Shown: positions 1-10,970, numbered from the stretch's first letter. The stretch is DNA of 64,000 nucleotides from Chloroherpeton thalassium ATCC 35110 (GCF_000020525.1 NC_011026.1:1-64000), one strand, 5' to 3'. Program-made: numbers and translations. The notes: generated by a model from the letters alone, not told the origin.

Positions 1-1491
1 ATGCTTATGAGCGAAGGACATGACCAGCCAGGCGCTCCTGTTTCTCATTTATCGGAACAGGCTTTAGCACAAATTGCGTGGAAAAAATGCCTCGATATCA
101 TTCGTGATGGCCTTCATAACCTGCAAAGCTTTAAGACTTGGTTTGAGCCCATCGTGCCATTAAAACTTTCTGGCCAGGAATTGACCATTCAGGTGCCCAG
201 CCAGTTTTTTTATGAAATGATCGAGGAAAATTATTACTCGCTTTTAAAGCGCGCCTTGATGGAAGTGATGGGAACGGGAGCCAAGCTGCGATATTCTGTT
301 TTGGTTCAGGCGGCACAAGCTGAAACACCCGTCGTCGCTCGTATCCCCGAGAAAAAAGGCAAGCACACTCCGGCGGCGCTTCCGAAAGTCATTTCTCATG
401 CGAATGGCAAGCAGACAAAAGAAGCTCAAGACTTATTTGCAAACAATGTACACCGCTTCGAAAGCTACCTAAATCCAAAATATCGCTTCGAAAATTTCGT
501 TAAAGGCGACTGCAACGATTTGGCTCATGCGGCGGCAAAATCCGTTTCTGAAACGCCAGGAAAAAGTTCATTTAACCCATTGGTGATTTACGGCGGCGTG
601 GGACTTGGAAAAACCCATCTGATTCAAGCCATTGGAAACCATGCCCGAGAAAATAACAAAGCCAAATTCGTCATGTATGTTTCCAGTGAGAAATTTACCA
701 TCGAGTTTGTCAATGCGATTCAAAACAACCAAGCACACGAATTTTCAGCGTTTTATCGAAATGTCGACCTCCTCATCATCGATGACATTCAATTCTTTGA
801 GCGCAAAGAAAAAACACAAGAGGAAATTTTTCACATTTTCAACACGCTGCATCAAGCCAACAAGCAAATTGTACTGTCTTCCGACCGCCCAATAAAAGAG
901 CTCAAAGGCATTGAAGAGCGCTTGCTGTCACGCTTCCAGTGGGGACTGACGGCTGATCTTCAATTGCCAGACTACGAAACCCGACGCGCCATTCTGCAGC
1001 GCAAGTTGGAAGAAAATAGCGCCACGCTGGACGAGTCCATTATCGATTTTATCGCCACCAACATGACCAGCAACATCCGTGAGCTTGAAGGCTGTCTGGT
1101 CAAATTGCTGGCAACGGCCTCTCTCAATGCAAAAAGCATCGATCTGCCGTTGGCAAAAAATATTCTCCGCGATAGTGTTCGCGAACGCTCGCAAACCGTG
1201 ACCATTGAAATGGTTGAAAAAGCCGTTTGTGAATATTTTGGAATTTCGGCAAACGACATCAAAGGAAAGTCTCGGAAAAAGGAAATCGCTTTTGCGCGGC
1301 AAATGGCCATGTACAGCGCAAAAAAATGGACAAAATCCTCTTTCAAAACGATTGGATTGCATTTCGGCGGACGCGACCACTCTACTGTAATTCATGCCGT
1401 AAATGCGATCGACAAAAATGCCGATCGCTCTGAAGAAGTGCGAAATACCATTGAAGAATTGCATAAGCGACTTGAAATCATGTCGCTTTAA
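1..1491 (+). CDS. dnaA: Chromosomal replication initiator DnaA
   Basis: DnaA is the AAA+ ATPase that binds DnaA boxes at oriC, melts the origin and loads the replicative helicase. The 496-residue product has the full domain set: an N-terminal domain I, a short linker, a Walker A motif GGVGLGKTH at about residues 198-206, Walker [11 protein letters not shown] at about 257-266, and the C-terminal DNA-binding signature [10 protein letters not shown] near residue 456. The first base of the window is the A of its ATG, which suggests the sequence was numbered from dnaA. A second in-frame ATG lies at codon 3 and could be the real start, since the upstream ribosome binding site is outside the window. 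Length is normal for the family. Confidence 0.98.
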   Translation: MLMSEGHDQPGAPVSHLSEQALAQIAWKKCLDIIRDGLHNLQSFKTWFEPIVPLKLSGQELTIQVPSQFFYEMIEENYYSLLKRALMEVMGTGAKLRYSVLVQAAQAETPVVARIPEKKGKHTPAALPKVISHANGKQTKEAQDLFANNVHRFESYLNPKYRFENFVKGDCNDLAHAAAKSVSETPGKSSFNPLVIYGGVGLGKTHLIQAIGNHARENNKAKFVMYVSSEKFTIEFVNAIQNNQAHEFSAFYRNVDLLIIDDIQFFERKEKTQEEIFHIFNTLHQANKQIVLSSDRPIKELKGIEERLLSRFQWGLTADLQLPDYETRRAILQRKLEENSATLDESIIDFIATNMTSNIRELEGCLVKLLATASLNAKSIDLPLAKNILRDSVRERSQTVTIEMVEKAVCEYFGISANDIKGKSRKKEIAFARQMAMYSAKKWTKSSFKTIGLHFGGRDHSTVIHAVNAIDKNADRSEEVRNTIEELHKRLEIMSL

Positions 1492-1605
1492 CATTACATT
1501 CACCGAACACTTGAATTAGCTTTCTTTTTCACATTCAAAAAACGCTCAATAGCCTCTCCCCCAAAAAACTTTTTTGCATTTTTACGCGATTTGCGTTTTT
1601 CCGCA

Positions 1606-1956
1606 TCAGGCTTTTGGCGCATCTGACGCTTTGAAAACGGTGAAATAATAGATCAGTGCCGCAACCGAAATCACCCACATGAACAGTTGGATGAAAACCA
1701 CATTCATTGAAATTTCGCCATTTGTCCCCAAAGAAAAATAGCCAGGAAGCCTTGCGCCCAGCGAAAGCACAATCAACAGGGCAGGAACGAGAACGAGAAA
1801 CTTTGCCCACGATTGCGTGCCGGAAAGTTTTGCACCAAGAATTACAAGCACGCCCATCAGCGTACCAATAAGCGAAGTGGGGCTGCCAGAAAGCATCCAT
1901 CCTGAAATGCCCAAAATGATCATCACGATGCCGTAAGCGAAGATAATCGTGTTCAT
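1606..1956 (-). CDS. Small TMEM14/UPF0136-like membrane protein
   Basis: This 116-residue protein has about four hydrophobic segments. Its first half carries a Gly-rich pattern (GISGWMLSGSPTSLIG followed by a second Gly-rich helix) resembling the TMEM14/UPF0136 family of small integral membrane proteins. The bacterial members have no firmly assigned function. It lies 41 bases downstream of ruvB on the same strand and may be co-transcribed with it, but nothing suggests a role in recombination. The family match is by eye, so I am moderately sure of it and very sure that it is a membrane protein. Confidence 0.75.
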   Translation of the reverse strand: MNTIIFAYGIVMIILGISGWMLSGSPTSLIGTLMGVLVILGAKLSGTQSWAKFLVLVPALLIVLSLGARLPGYFSLGTNGEISMNVVFIQLFMWVISVAALIYYFTVFKASDAPKA

Positions 1957-1997
1957 GGCTTTTTGATTTTTGATTTGCTGATGTAAAAATTGGTTTC

Positions 1998-3026
1998 TTA
2001 TTCCTGTTCAAATAGCGAGCTTTGCGGATCAGCTTTATCGATACCGAATCGCTCGTAAGCTAAATCGGTGGCAACGCGCCCGCGCGGGGTTCGCATGATA
2101 TAGCCTTCCTGAATCAAATACGGCTCATAAACTTCTTCAATTGTATCGGGTTCTTCACCCACCGCCATTGCCAATGTGGCAACGCCCACCGGGCCTCCCC
2201 GATATTTTTCAATTAAGGCCGAGATAAGCCGCTTATCCATTTCATCCAAGCCGTATTCGTCAATTTCAAGCGCTTCGAGCGTTCGCTTGGCGATATTTTT
2301 GGAAATGTGCAAATCGCCGTTCACTTGTGCAAAATCTCGCGCACGACGCAGCAATCGATTGGCAATTCGTGGTGTGCCTCTTGAGCGGCGCGCAATTTCA
2401 AATGCGCCATCTTTTTCTATTTCCACGCCAAAAATACGCGAGGCACGCTGAACGATTTTTTCAAGCAACTCAGCTGAATAATAATCCAGCCGCAAATTGA
2501 TGCCGAAACGCGCTCGAAGCGGCGCGGTCAAAAGCCCCGCGCGCGTGGTTGCGCCAACAAGCGTAAATGGCGGAATGGCAATCTGAACGCTTCGCGCCGA
2601 AGGCCCACTATCGAGCATGATATCCAACTTGAAATCTTCCATCGCGGAGTAAAGATATTCCTCGACGGCTGGGTTTAAGCGGTGAATTTCATCGATGAAA
2701 AGCACATCGCCTTTTTCTAAACTCGTTAAAAGCCCTGCCAAATTGCCCGGTTTATCGATGACCGGGCCGGATGTTGCTTTGATGCCAACGCCCATTTCAT
2801 GCGCCACAATGTAGGCCAGCGTTGTTTTTCCAAGTCCAGGAGGACCGGAAAGTAATACATGATCGAGTGCGTCGTCTCGTTCGCGCGCGGCGGCGATAAA
2901 AATCTTCAGATTCTCTACAATCTTTTTTTGACCGGCAAAATCCCCGAAACGCGCCGGACGGATCTGCTCCTCAAATTGAACTTCACCCGCACCCGACGCC
3001 GACGAAAGCGCTCCGTTTTTCCCCAT
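1998..3026 (-). CDS. ruvB: Holliday junction branch migration helicase RuvB
   Basis: RuvB is the hexameric AAA+ motor that, with RuvA, drives branch migration of Holliday junctions in recombinational repair. The 342-residue product shows Walker [10 protein letters not shown] at residues 61-69, Walker [11 protein letters not shown] at 107-116, sensor 1 around GATTRAG (about 158-164), a downstream Arg-rich PLRARFG segment, and the C-terminal winged helix containing [14 protein letters not shown]. Its length is typical. ruvA and ruvC are not nearby, which is common. The gene is followed by the TMEM14-like gene and preceded by a broken exporter gene. Confidence 0.97.
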   Translation of the reverse strand: MGKNGALSSASGAGEVQFEEQIRPARFGDFAGQKKIVENLKIFIAAARERDDALDHVLLSGPPGLGKTTLAYIVAHEMGVGIKATSGPVIDKPGNLAGLLTSLEKGDVLFIDEIHRLNPAVEEYLYSAMEDFKLDIMLDSGPSARSVQIAIPPFTLVGATTRAGLLTAPLRARFGINLRLDYYSAELLEKIVQRASRIFGVEIEKDGAFEIARRSRGTPRIANRLLRRARDFAQVNGDLHISKNIAKRTLEALEIDEYGLDEMDKRLISALIEKYRGGPVGVATLAMAVGEEPDTIEEVYEPYLIQEGYIMRTPRGRVATDLAYERFGIDKADPQSSLFEQE

Positions 3027-3141
3027 ATTGCTTTTTGAAAATGAATGCTAACCTTACCACACAACCATGAAGGTAATAAAATCGGCGAAACCAAAAGGTG
3101 TAGAACCGCTTTGTTTAGCCAAACAAATTTTTCCCAGAAAT

Positions 3142-3366
3142 TTACGTTTTTGCCGCAAGCACAGCGCCAGTGACAATCATCGTTGTGCCAGCAGCGCGAT
3201 TTATCCGCTTTTGGTGCTTCGGCGCTTTGAACAAATCACTCGTTTTCGATGCGGCGTATCCATACGTTAGCAGCGTGGCGCCCAAAACGCCCGAAACCAC
3301 CATTACAGTGAGCAATACATCAGCGATGGAGAGCGTTCTTTTCGCAAAAGTTCGAATGATTTTTGC
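3142..3366 (-). pseudogene. C-terminal remnant of a LysE/RhtB-type exporter
   Basis: On the reverse strand, 74 codons are open between two stop codons, with no good start. The translation has one hydrophobic segment (LLTVMVVSGVLGATLLTYGY), a polar stretch, and the ending INRAAGTTMIVTGAVLAAK. That layout resembles the last transmembrane helix region of LysE/RhtB amino-acid exporters, which end in a pattern like 'inr.sG..li..G..la'. The N-terminal two thirds are missing: the outer-membrane protein gene ends about 20 bases before this stretch opens. I infer a decayed gene truncated by a rearrangement. The family assignment is by eye. Confidence 0.5.
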
Positions 3367-3385
3367 TTAAGCGCTAATAATATTT

Positions 3386-4132
3386 TTACAAGTGCATAAT
3401 AATGGAGACGTATAAATCTATCCCACTTCCATCTAATTCGCCAATTTGGTTTTTTACCTCCTCTGATAACCATTCCGTAGGAAATGAGTACCCATTACTT
3501 GAAACCCCGTCTAAATCATAAGTGACATTATAATATTTTAGGACAATACAAAATGACCATATTCCATCTTCCAAAAATTTTTCATATTCGGTAAGTAAAT
3601 GAAAGCCTACTGCGTTTTTATATTCATAAATATTATGAGCGCCTCCATATAACTTGCTGGCATCTATATCTAATTCGCCTCCCATATAACTACCGATGCC
3701 GCCGCCAATATTGATAGACGCATCATTGCTGATAGGAAGCATTAGCCTTAATGTGCCCAGCACGAATGTTCGTGAAAAGCCGCCATCAGCATTGTCCAAG
3801 CTTTCCGATAATAAGCTATATTGGGGGCCAAATTCTATGTTGGCATTAAATTGTGGGGTTAAATAGTATCCAAAACTTAGTTTTCCGCCAACACCGCCGC
3901 CCGCGCTTAGCGTTACCAAGTCCCCATCGTATTTTTGAAAGAGATCTAAATTTTTGAATCCTGCGCCAACCGCTAAACTCCCTTCCAAACGAAATTGCCT
4001 GTGCATTTCGAAATAATTGACCTCCGTTGTATCGTATGACACTTGGGCATAAACGTTTTCAAATAAGACAACGCAACAAAACATCAAAGCCAAAGCAAGC
4101 TTTGCGTATTTGGTAAATTGTTTTTTTAACAT
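3386..4132 (-). CDS. Outer-membrane beta-barrel protein, function unknown
   Basis: The 248-residue product begins with a clear signal peptide (Lys-rich start, hydrophobic core, cleavage near VYAQ at about residue 30). The rest is made of alternating aromatic and Gly-rich strands such as LSAGGGVGGKLSFGYYLTPQ, as in small OMP beta-barrels of the OmpA/OmpW/porin superfamily. It ends in an aliphatic residue rather than the usual Phe. No enzyme motif is visible. It is transcribed away from gyrA. I do not recognise a specific family. Confidence 0.75.
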   Translation of the reverse strand: MLKKQFTKYAKLALALMFCCVVLFENVYAQVSYDTTEVNYFEMHRQFRLEGSLAVGAGFKNLDLFQKYDGDLVTLSAGGGVGGKLSFGYYLTPQFNANIEFGPQYSLLSESLDNADGGFSRTFVLGTLRLMLPISNDASINIGGGIGSYMGGELDIDASKLYGGAHNIYEYKNAVGFHLLTEYEKFLEDGIWSFCIVLKYYNVTYDLDGVSSNGYSFPTEWLSEEVKNQIGELDGSGIDLYVSIIMHL

Positions 4133-4574
4133 AATGTAGATGTTTTCGATGGTTTGTATTTATGATAATATTATAGGAAAAGAGACTCATTGAGAACAAA
4201 AACATAAAATGAATTCAATATTATTACTTGGAAGATGAAATGATATTGAATTGAGATTTCTTTGGGGCTAATAAATGTTTTGATTTCAAATAAAATGGGA
4301 CTTGTGTTTTATGATTGTGGAGTTTTTGAATTATATGAATTCATATTTATAGGGCAAAGGGAGCAAAAGCCTTGTTTACCAAACGATAATAACGCTTTTC
4401 TAAAAAGGAAGCAACGCTTATTTTGTTTTTCTAACTTTAAAAATGAGTAATAAATCACGTCGTATTTTTATAGAAGAAAAGGGGATGATTTTCCCTCTGC
4501 CAACGCTCTGAGAAGTTCCGAGTTTTTTGTATCTTGCGCGGTTTTTATGCTTTGCGATATAACAATATAGATTT
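4133..4574. other. AT-rich divergent intergenic region upstream of gyrA
   Basis: This spacer separates the outer-membrane protein gene (reverse) from gyrA (forward) and must hold both promoters. It is very AT-rich. TATCTTGC at 4530-4537, 37 bases before the gyrA ATG, resembles the Bacteroidetes-type TAnnTTTG -7 element, with two mismatches. No convincing matching -33 box was found. No RNA gene or conserved short gene was seen. Confidence 0.5.
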
Positions 4575-7100
4575 ATGCAGCGAGAAAAAATTATTCCGAT
4601 CAACATTGAAGACGAGATGCGGGATTCGTATCTCGATTATTCCATGTCGGTGATTGTCAGTCGTGCTTTGCCAGATGTTAGAGACGGCTTAAAACCCGTG
4701 CATCGGCGGGTTCTTTTTGGAATGAACGAGCTTGGACTTCAAGCCGGGCGGTCGTATAAAAAATCGGCGCGCGTGGTTGGCGAAGTGCTTGGTAAATATC
4801 ATCCGCATGGTGACTCGGCGGTTTATGACTCGATCGTTCGTATGGTTCAGAATTTTTCTTTGCGCTATCCGCTCGTGGACGGACAAGGCAACTTCGGCTC
4901 GGTTGATGGCGACGCCCCAGCGGCGATGCGTTATACCGAAGTTCGCATGATGCGTATTTCGAGTGAAATCCTGCGCGATTTAGATAAAAATACGATCGAT
5001 TTCGCCCCGAACTTCGACGATTCGCTTGAAGAGCCCATCGTGCTTCCCGCTGCATTCCCCAATTTGCTTATCAATGGCGCTTCTGGCATCGCCGTTGGCA
5101 TGGCCACCAACATTCCACCGCATAATCTCACCGAAGTGATCGACGGCGTCATCGCCTACATCAATAATCCTGAGATTACGATCGAAGAATTGATGACCTA
5201 CATCAAAGCCCCAGATTTTCCAACAGCCGGCATTATTTATGGCTACAACGGCGTGCGCGATGCTTACCTCACCGGTCGCGGGAAAATTGTGCTTCGTGCG
5301 AAAGTTCAAGTAGAGGTGACGCCAAAAAATGGCCGCGAGTCCATCATTATCACCGAACTGCCTTATCAGGTCAATAAAGCCAGGCTGATCGAAAAAATTG
5401 CGGGCTTGGTTCAGCAGAAAAAGGTGGAAGGCATTGCCGACCTGCGCGACGAGTCCGACCGCGACGGCATGCGCGTGGTCATCGAACTGAAAAAAGATGC
5501 CGTTACCCAAGTGGTGATCAATCGGCTGTTCAAACTCACGCAGCTCCAAGAAACATTTGGTGTGATTATGCTGGCGCTTGTGGGCGGCATCCCAAGAGTG
5601 CTCACGCTGAAAGAAACGATTCAATATTATGTCAATCATCGGCACGAAGTCATTTTGCGCCGTACCCGCTTTGAGCTGGACGAAGCCGAGCGGCGCGCGC
5701 ATATTTTAGAAGGCCTTAAAATCTGCCTGGACAATCTCGATGAAATCATCGCGACCATTCGCCAGTCGCCCGACACAGAAACAGCTCGCGAGCGATTAAT
5801 GGCAACATTCAGCCTCTCCGACCTGCAAGCCAAAGCGATTTTGGATATGCGGTTGCAACGCCTCACCGGCCTTGAGCGCCAGAAAATTGAGGACGAATAT
5901 CTCGAGTTGCTCAAAACCATCGAAGGCCTTCGTGCGATTCTTGCCAACGAAAAACTCCAGATGCAGCTCATTAAAAAGGAGCTTTTGCAAATTAAGAAAA
6001 CCTACGGCGATGAACGCCGCACGCAAATTGTGTATGAAACAGAGGATTTCTCGGTTGAAGACATGATTGCCGAAGAAGATGTGGTGATCACCATTACGCA
6101 CCAAGGCTACATCAAGCGATTTCCGGTTTCCGGCTACCGGCGCCAAGGTCGTGGCGGACGCGGCATTTCCGGCGTTAGCGCTCGCGAGGACGATTTCATC
6201 GAACATATGTTCATCGCGTCCACGCATCACTACATTCTCTTTTTCACTTCACATGGAAAGTGCTATTGGCTCAAGGTGCACGAAATTCCTGAAGCTGGCC
6301 GCACCGCACGCGGGCGTTCCATCACCAATTTGATCGAATTTGCTACGGGCGAAAAAATCAAGGCGTCCATCAACGTGAAGGAATTCAACGATACACAGTT
6401 TATCGTGATGGCCACGAAGAACGGCACGATCAAAAAAACACCACTCAGCGAATATTCTAATCCACGCCGCTCGGGCATCATTGCTATTAACATTACCGAT
6501 AACGACGAACTGGTTGGTGCAAGCCTCACCGATGGCAGCCACCAAATCGTGCTCGCCAAAAACACGGGCTACGCCGTTCGCTTCCCTGAACAAAATGTGA
6601 GACCGATGGGCAGAAACTCCATCGGCGTTAAAGGCGCATCGATTAGCGGCGACGAGGCCATTATTTCTATGGTTTCCACGCCTCGCAACGACGCAACGCT
6701 GCTTGCCATCACCGACAATGGCTATGGCAAACGCAGCGCGATTGAAGATTATCGCATGACCAAGCGCGGCGCAAACGGCGTGATTACGCTCAAGGCCAAT
6801 GAAAAAGTGGGCAAGCTGGTCGACATGCTTGAGGTCAATGATGGCGAGGATATTATTATTATCACGAATAAGGGAATCGTCAATCGTCAGCACATCGCCG
6901 ACATTCGCGTGATGGGTCGCAATACTTCCGGCGTTCGTTTGATTCGCTTAGACGAAGACGATTTCGTTTCTGCGGTTGCTCGTGTGCCAAAAGAAGACAC
7001 GGAAGAGGAAGAAACACCGGAGGAAAACGACAATCAAATCAGCCTCCCGCTTGATTCATCCGACAACAATCCGCAGCCGGAAGACGAAGATCCCGAGTAA
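4575..7100 (+). CDS. gyrA: DNA gyrase subunit A
   Basis: GyrA is the breakage-reunion subunit of DNA gyrase; with GyrB it introduces negative supercoils using ATP. The 841-residue protein has the N-terminal winged-helix region with the quinolone-determining stretch [11 protein letters not shown], where Ser81 and Asp85 are the residues usually seen in drug-sensitive enzymes. The catalytic Tyr120 lies in [10 protein letters not shown]. The C-terminal beta-pinwheel carries a GyrA box QGRGGRG at about 524-530, which marks a gyrase rather than topoisomerase IV. The tail is acidic ([14 protein letters not shown]). A strong hairpin terminator follows the stop codon. Confidence 0.98.
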   Translation: MQREKIIPINIEDEMRDSYLDYSMSVIVSRALPDVRDGLKPVHRRVLFGMNELGLQAGRSYKKSARVVGEVLGKYHPHGDSAVYDSIVRMVQNFSLRYPLVDGQGNFGSVDGDAPAAMRYTEVRMMRISSEILRDLDKNTIDFAPNFDDSLEEPIVLPAAFPNLLINGASGIAVGMATNIPPHNLTEVIDGVIAYINNPEITIEELMTYIKAPDFPTAGIIYGYNGVRDAYLTGRGKIVLRAKVQVEVTPKNGRESIIITELPYQVNKARLIEKIAGLVQQKKVEGIADLRDESDRDGMRVVIELKKDAVTQVVINRLFKLTQLQETFGVIMLALVGGIPRVLTLKETIQYYVNHRHEVILRRTRFELDEAERRAHILEGLKICLDNLDEIIATIRQSPDTETARERLMATFSLSDLQAKAILDMRLQRLTGLERQKIEDEYLELLKTIEGLRAILANEKLQMQLIKKELLQIKKTYGDERRTQIVYETEDFSVEDMIAEEDVVITITHQGYIKRFPVSGYRRQGRGGRGISGVSAREDDFIEHMFIASTHHYILFFTSHGKCYWLKVHEIPEAGRTARGRSITNLIEFATGEKIKASINVKEFNDTQFIVMATKNGTIKKTPLSEYSNPRRSGIIAINITDNDELVGASLTDGSHQIVLAKNTGYAVRFPEQNVRPMGRNSIGVKGASISGDEAIISMVSTPRNDATLLAITDNGYGKRSAIEDYRMTKRGANGVITLKANEKVGKLVDMLEVNDGEDIIIITNKGIVNRQHIADIRVMGRNTSGVRLIRLDEDDFVSAVARVPKEDTEEEETPEENDNQISLPLDSSDNNPQPEDEDPE

Positions 7101-7122
7101 GCAATTGAAATACCTACCAAGC

Positions 7123-7155
7123 AAAGAGCCGCAGATTTTCGCGGCTCTTTTTTTT
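7123..7155 (+). terminator. Rho-independent terminator of gyrA
   Basis: A perfect 10-bp stem (AAAGAGCCGC at 7123-7132 with GCGGCTCTTT at 7141-7150) closes an 8-base loop and runs into a T tract ending at 7155. It lies 22 bases after the gyrA stop, between the convergent gyrA and smc genes. It may also work weakly for smc on the other strand. Confidence 0.9.
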
Positions 7156-7172
7156 GACCGATTCTCACAAAA

Positions 7173-10100
7173 TCAACCGCCCGCGTCCCGACCGTCCATG
7201 CGGACGGCGACGAGCTTGGAGACGCCTTCTTCTTCCATCGTGACGCCGTAAAGCACGCGCGAGGCTTCCATCGTGCGCTTGTTGTGCGTGACGATGATGA
7301 ACTGCGTCTCTTTGGAAAATTGCCGAAGCAGGTCGGTAAATCTGCCGACATTGGCGTCGTCCAGCGGCGCGTCGACTTCGTCCAGAATGCAAAACGGGCT
7401 GGGCTTGACCAAATAAATCGCAAACAAGAGCGAAATGGCCGTCAAGGTTTTTTCGCCGCCGCTCAGCAGCATGATCGATTGCGGGCGTTTGCCCTTCGGC
7501 TTGGCCATGATGTCGATGTTGGCGTCCAGCGGGTCGGCGGTGTCGTCAAGCATCAAATCGGCCTCGTCGCCCTCGTTAAAAAGCGAGCGGAAAATTTCCA
7601 CAAAGTTTTTGCGAATCTGCGCGAAGGTCTCCGAAAAAAGCTTTTGCGCGGTTTTATTAATTTCCTCAATGGTGTCCAAAAGCTGCTTTTCGGCGCTTTG
7701 CAAGTCGGCCTGTTGCGAGACGAGAAAATCAAATCGCTCTTTTTCCGTCTTGAACTCCTCCAACGCCAATTCATTGACCGCGCCCAAATTTTTCAGCCGC
7801 GTTTTGATTTGCCCGATGCGCTCCGTCGCCGCCGCTTGATCGAACTCGTCATCGTCCGAAAACGCCTTAATTTCAAGCGTTAAATCATATTCGCTTTTAA
7901 TAACGGATTGAAGATTTTCGATTTTCATCTCCAAGCGCGACGCCTGTTGTTGAAATTCAAAAATCATCTGCGACGTGATTTCGCGCTGCCGTTGCGCCTG
8001 TCGCAAATCGGATTCGTTTTTGTTAAAATCGCCTTTGAGCGCGTTGTAGTTAAACTCAATTTCGGCCAAAACCTTTTCGGCGGCGTCTTTTTCGTTGTAA
8101 AACCGGCGAAGGTTTTCGTTCATGGTTTCCAGTTCGCCCGTCAAGCGAAAAATTTCGGCTTGTGCGGCAGCGATTTCGTCGGTGAGGCGTTCTTGTTGGC
8201 GAGCGGCGTTTCGGCTGTCTTGGTCGTTGCGCCAAAGTTCGGTGCGGGCTTTTTCGAGCGCAAACTCGGCGTCTTTTTGCTTCAAATGCCGCTCCTGCAT
8301 GGCGTCGCGCGAGCGCACCAGCTCCGATTCCGCCGAGCGACCCGATTCCTGCGCAAGTTCCAACGCCCGATTTTCGCGCTCCAAATCCTCCGCAAGCGCA
8401 AGGAGCTGCGGCCTTTGCGCGTCCAGTTCCATTTCCAGCGCGGCTTTTTCTTCGGCATCTTTGGCAAGGCGCGAATCCAATTGCCGAATGTCGTTTTCAA
8501 ACGAGGTGAGTTCAAACTGAATTTGCGACCGATGTTTTTCGGCGTCCGTCGTCTCTTTGGCAAGCCGACGAACTTCTTTTTCAAATTCGGCAAGCGAGGT
8601 TCGGTTTAAACCGGTTTGCGCCTCCAGAAGCGCCGCCTCCGTTTTTTTGATGTCCGCTTCAATCTCGGATTTTTCGGCGGACAAAAGTTCCAGCTCTTCC
8701 TTTTTGCCGATGCGCAAGCCCTCGTCTTCCTTCACGCTACCGCCGCGCAAAAATCCCGCGCTGCGATAGCGTTCGCCGGAAAGCGTCGTAAACGAAGCGT
8801 TCGGAAGCGCCGCCGCCAATTGTTGCGCCGCCTCCAGCGACTCGGCGACATAAGCGTTTTCAAGCAAAATCGCAAGCAGCGCGCGAACGGTCTCAGGCGC
8901 ACGAATCACATCCGCCGTCCGATAAACGCCTTCGGGCAACGAGCTTTCGGGCGGCGAATTTTCCTGCTGCGTTTCGCCGCTCGTCGGTTGCAATTTTTCC
9001 AGCGCGACGAACGAGACCTTGCCCTTGCCGGCCTTGCGAAGTTCGGAAATGGCGGCGAGCGCGTCCTGCTCGGTCGGGCAGATGTAATAGGCAAGCGCCT
9101 CGCCGAGCGCAGCATTGACGGCAAGTTTGAATTTCTCGTCGGTGGCGATCATGTCGGAAAGGCAGCCGAGACCGTAGCGCGGCGCGGCGGATTTTTCCAA
9201 ATGGGCGATGCCTTCCGGCAGGCCTTCGTAGCTTTCCAAAAGCGATTTGAGAAAGGCGATGCGATGTTGGCGGGCGTTCAGGTCGGAGCGGAGTTGAAGC
9301 AGACGCTCCTTAGCGGCATCGATGGCCGAACGAAACTCCGCACGGCGCGTTTTGGCTGCTTCCAACTCCGATTCGGCCTGCTTGTGCTGAAACATCAGCC
9401 GTTCAAGCAAGGATCCGTTCTCCAGTTTTTTTGCACTTCGCTCCGAAATGTTGCGTTCGAGCAATATTTTGCGCTCCGCCGCACGTGCTAAATTTTCCTC
9501 TATATTTTCAATTTTTCCCTCGAGCGAACGCTCCCGCAGTTTCGCCTCGGAGATTTTTTTTGAAATCACGGCAAGCTCGCGGCGTTTGTCCTCGATCTCG
9601 TCGCGTTGCTCACGCAAGTTTTGTTCCAATTCCTCATGGGCTTTGCGGGCGTCTTCGTAGGCTTTTTTCTTTTCGTCATAAGCCTTGCGACGCTCTTCCA
9701 GCGAGACCTCATTTTTCTGTTTTTCCACTGCAAGCGTTTCGCACTGAAGTTCAATCTCGCGAACTTCCTTTTCGGCACGCGCAATAGACTCTTGAAGCGA
9801 ATGCAAACGCGCTTTGTTCGAAACCAGCTGCTTTTCCGTTACAACGATGTTTTCGCGCCGCGCGTTAATTTCCTTTTGACTTGTAGAACGCAGCCGCTCG
9901 ATTTCGACAAGTTTCAATTGCTGCGACTCGATGTCCGCCTCCAACTTGGCGATGAGTGCGGTGAGTTCGGATTTTTTCGTCTCGTGAATCGGCAGTTCGG
10001 CCTGAAGCGGTTTTAATTTGGCATCGAGCGCGGCGGCTTGTCGCTCGGCAAGACCGAGTTCAAGCGACAAAAGCTCATCTTTGAGCGTGCGAACTTGCGC

Positions 10101-10736
10101 GGCTTTTTTGGCCTGCCGCTCGAGCGCATTGACCTTTTTTTCCACCTCGTTCACAATATCCTCAACGCGGGCAAGGTCTTGCGAGGTCGTTTCAAGTTTT
10201 TTGTAAGTTTGCTTCCGACGCTGTTTGTATTTGGTGATGCCCGCGGCTTCCTCGAAGAGGCGTCGGCGTTCTTCGGCGTTGTCGCTCAAAATTTGCTCGA
10301 TCATCTTCAGCTCGATGACGGAATAGGCATCGCTGCCCATGCCGGTATCGACAAACAAATCCCAAATATCCCTGAGCCGACAGGGGACTTTGTTCAAAAA
10401 ATATTCGCTTTCGCCGCTGCGATAAAGTCGGCGCGTTAGGGTGACTTCGGAATATTCGGTAGGGAGAATATTTTTGGTATTTTCAATCGTTAGGGAAATT
10501 TCGGACATGCCGAGCGGGCGACGGTTTTTCGTGCCGTTGAAAATCACGTTTTCCATCTTATCAGAGCGCAAGACCGAAGTTTTCTGCTCGCCCAGCACCC
10601 AGCGAATCGCGTCGACGATGTTCGTTTTCCCACAGCCGTTCGGCCCCACAATGGCCGTCAATCCGCTGTCAAACTTCACTTGAACCCGCTGTGCGAAACT
10701 CTTAAACCCAAATAGTTCTAACTTCGATAAATACAT
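7173..10736 (-). CDS. smc: Chromosome segregation ATPase SMC
   Basis: SMC forms the ring-shaped condensin complex, with ScpA and ScpB, that organises and segregates the chromosome. The 1187-residue protein has a Walker A motif GPNGCGKTN at residues 31-39, two long coiled coils rich in Glu, Lys and Arg, a central hinge at roughly 515-680, and a C-terminal ABC signature LLSGGEKTLT near 1090 followed by Walker B ILDEVDAPLDD near 1115. Length and order match bacterial SMC. It converges on gyrA, 72 bases away. The long antisense reading frames in this region reflect its repetitive Glu/Lys/Arg-rich coding sequence. Confidence 0.97.
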   Translation of the reverse strand: MYLSKLELFGFKSFAQRVQVKFDSGLTAIVGPNGCGKTNIVDAIRWVLGEQKTSVLRSDKMENVIFNGTKNRRPLGMSEISLTIENTKNILPTEYSEVTLTRRLYRSGESEYFLNKVPCRLRDIWDLFVDTGMGSDAYSVIELKMIEQILSDNAEERRRLFEEAAGITKYKQRRKQTYKKLETTSQDLARVEDIVNEVEKKVNALERQAKKAAQVRTLKDELLSLELGLAERQAAALDAKLKPLQAELPIHETKKSELTALIAKLEADIESQQLKLVEIERLRSTSQKEINARRENIVVTEKQLVSNKARLHSLQESIARAEKEVREIELQCETLAVEKQKNEVSLEERRKAYDEKKKAYEDARKAHEELEQNLREQRDEIEDKRRELAVISKKISEAKLRERSLEGKIENIEENLARAAERKILLERNISERSAKKLENGSLLERLMFQHKQAESELEAAKTRRAEFRSAIDAAKERLLQLRSDLNARQHRIAFLKSLLESYEGLPEGIAHLEKSAAPRYGLGCLSDMIATDEKFKLAVNAALGEALAYYICPTEQDALAAISELRKAGKGKVSFVALEKLQPTSGETQQENSPPESSLPEGVYRTADVIRAPETVRALLAILLENAYVAESLEAAQQLAAALPNASFTTLSGERYRSAGFLRGGSVKEDEGLRIGKKEELELLSAEKSEIEADIKKTEAALLEAQTGLNRTSLAEFEKEVRRLAKETTDAEKHRSQIQFELTSFENDIRQLDSRLAKDAEEKAALEMELDAQRPQLLALAEDLERENRALELAQESGRSAESELVRSRDAMQERHLKQKDAEFALEKARTELWRNDQDSRNAARQQERLTDEIAAAQAEIFRLTGELETMNENLRRFYNEKDAAEKVLAEIEFNYNALKGDFNKNESDLRQAQRQREITSQMIFEFQQQASRLEMKIENLQSVIKSEYDLTLEIKAFSDDDEFDQAAATERIGQIKTRLKNLGAVNELALEEFKTEKERFDFLVSQQADLQSAEKQLLDTIEEINKTAQKLFSETFAQIRKNFVEIFRSLFNEGDEADLMLDDTADPLDANIDIMAKPKGKRPQSIMLLSGGEKTLTAISLLFAIYLVKPSPFCILDEVDAPLDDANVGRFTDLLRQFSKETQFIIVTHNKRTMEASRVLYGVTMEEEGVSKLVAVRMDGRDAGG

Positions 10737-10764
10737 ATTTTCATAAAATTATAACGAGCGGCTA

Positions 10765-10800
10765 AAAACAAAAAAAGGCCGCGTGCCCCCGACCTTTTTG
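10765..10800 (-). terminator. Second (distal) copy of a duplicated terminator hairpin
   Basis: Read on the reverse strand, an AAAAAGG-type stem with one mismatch pairs with a CCTTTTT arm around a GC-rich loop and is followed by a T7 run. It is nearly the same sequence as the hairpin at 10992-11020. It sits just upstream of smc, so it may insulate smc from transcription coming from the GH2-like gene. Confidence 0.55.
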
Positions 10801-10886
10801 ACTTGACTTTTTATAAGATAACCAAGTGTTCATAACTCAAACAACTTCCGAAAAGGAAAAAGACAAATTCGTTAATGCCGAACAAA

Positions 10887-10970
10887 GCGTTGTCATGCTG
10901 AACGCTGCGAAGCATCCATCCGCTCGGTTACCGTTGGATTCTTCGGCTAAAAAGCCTCAGAATGACATAA
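10887..10970. repeat. Intergenic palindromic repeat element, copy 1
   Basis: The element is bounded by inverted ends TGTCATGCTGA and TCAGAATGACA. On the reverse strand it shares several blocks with the element at 46974-47051: TGTCATTCTGAGG, GAATCCAACG, GGATGGATGCTTCGC and CAGCATGACAACGC. It lies between the two duplicated terminators. No reading frame is visible in it. It looks like a short dispersed, non-autonomous repeat. Confidence 0.65.

Noticed and set aside
928-1503. Long reverse reading frame (191 codons) opposite the end of dnaA
   Set aside because: It lies wholly within the dnaA C-terminal coding region apart from its start, has no family pattern, and its codon pattern mirrors the forward gene.
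4980-5702. Reverse reading frame of 240 codons opposite gyrA
   Set aside because: It is a shadow of the GyrA breakage-reunion domain and shows no family pattern.
7284-10439. Several long forward reading frames opposite smc, up to 291 codons
   Set aside because: smc has intact motifs from end to end. The antisense frames are rich in Arg, Phe and Lys, as expected from the reverse of a Glu/Lys/Ala coiled-coil gene.
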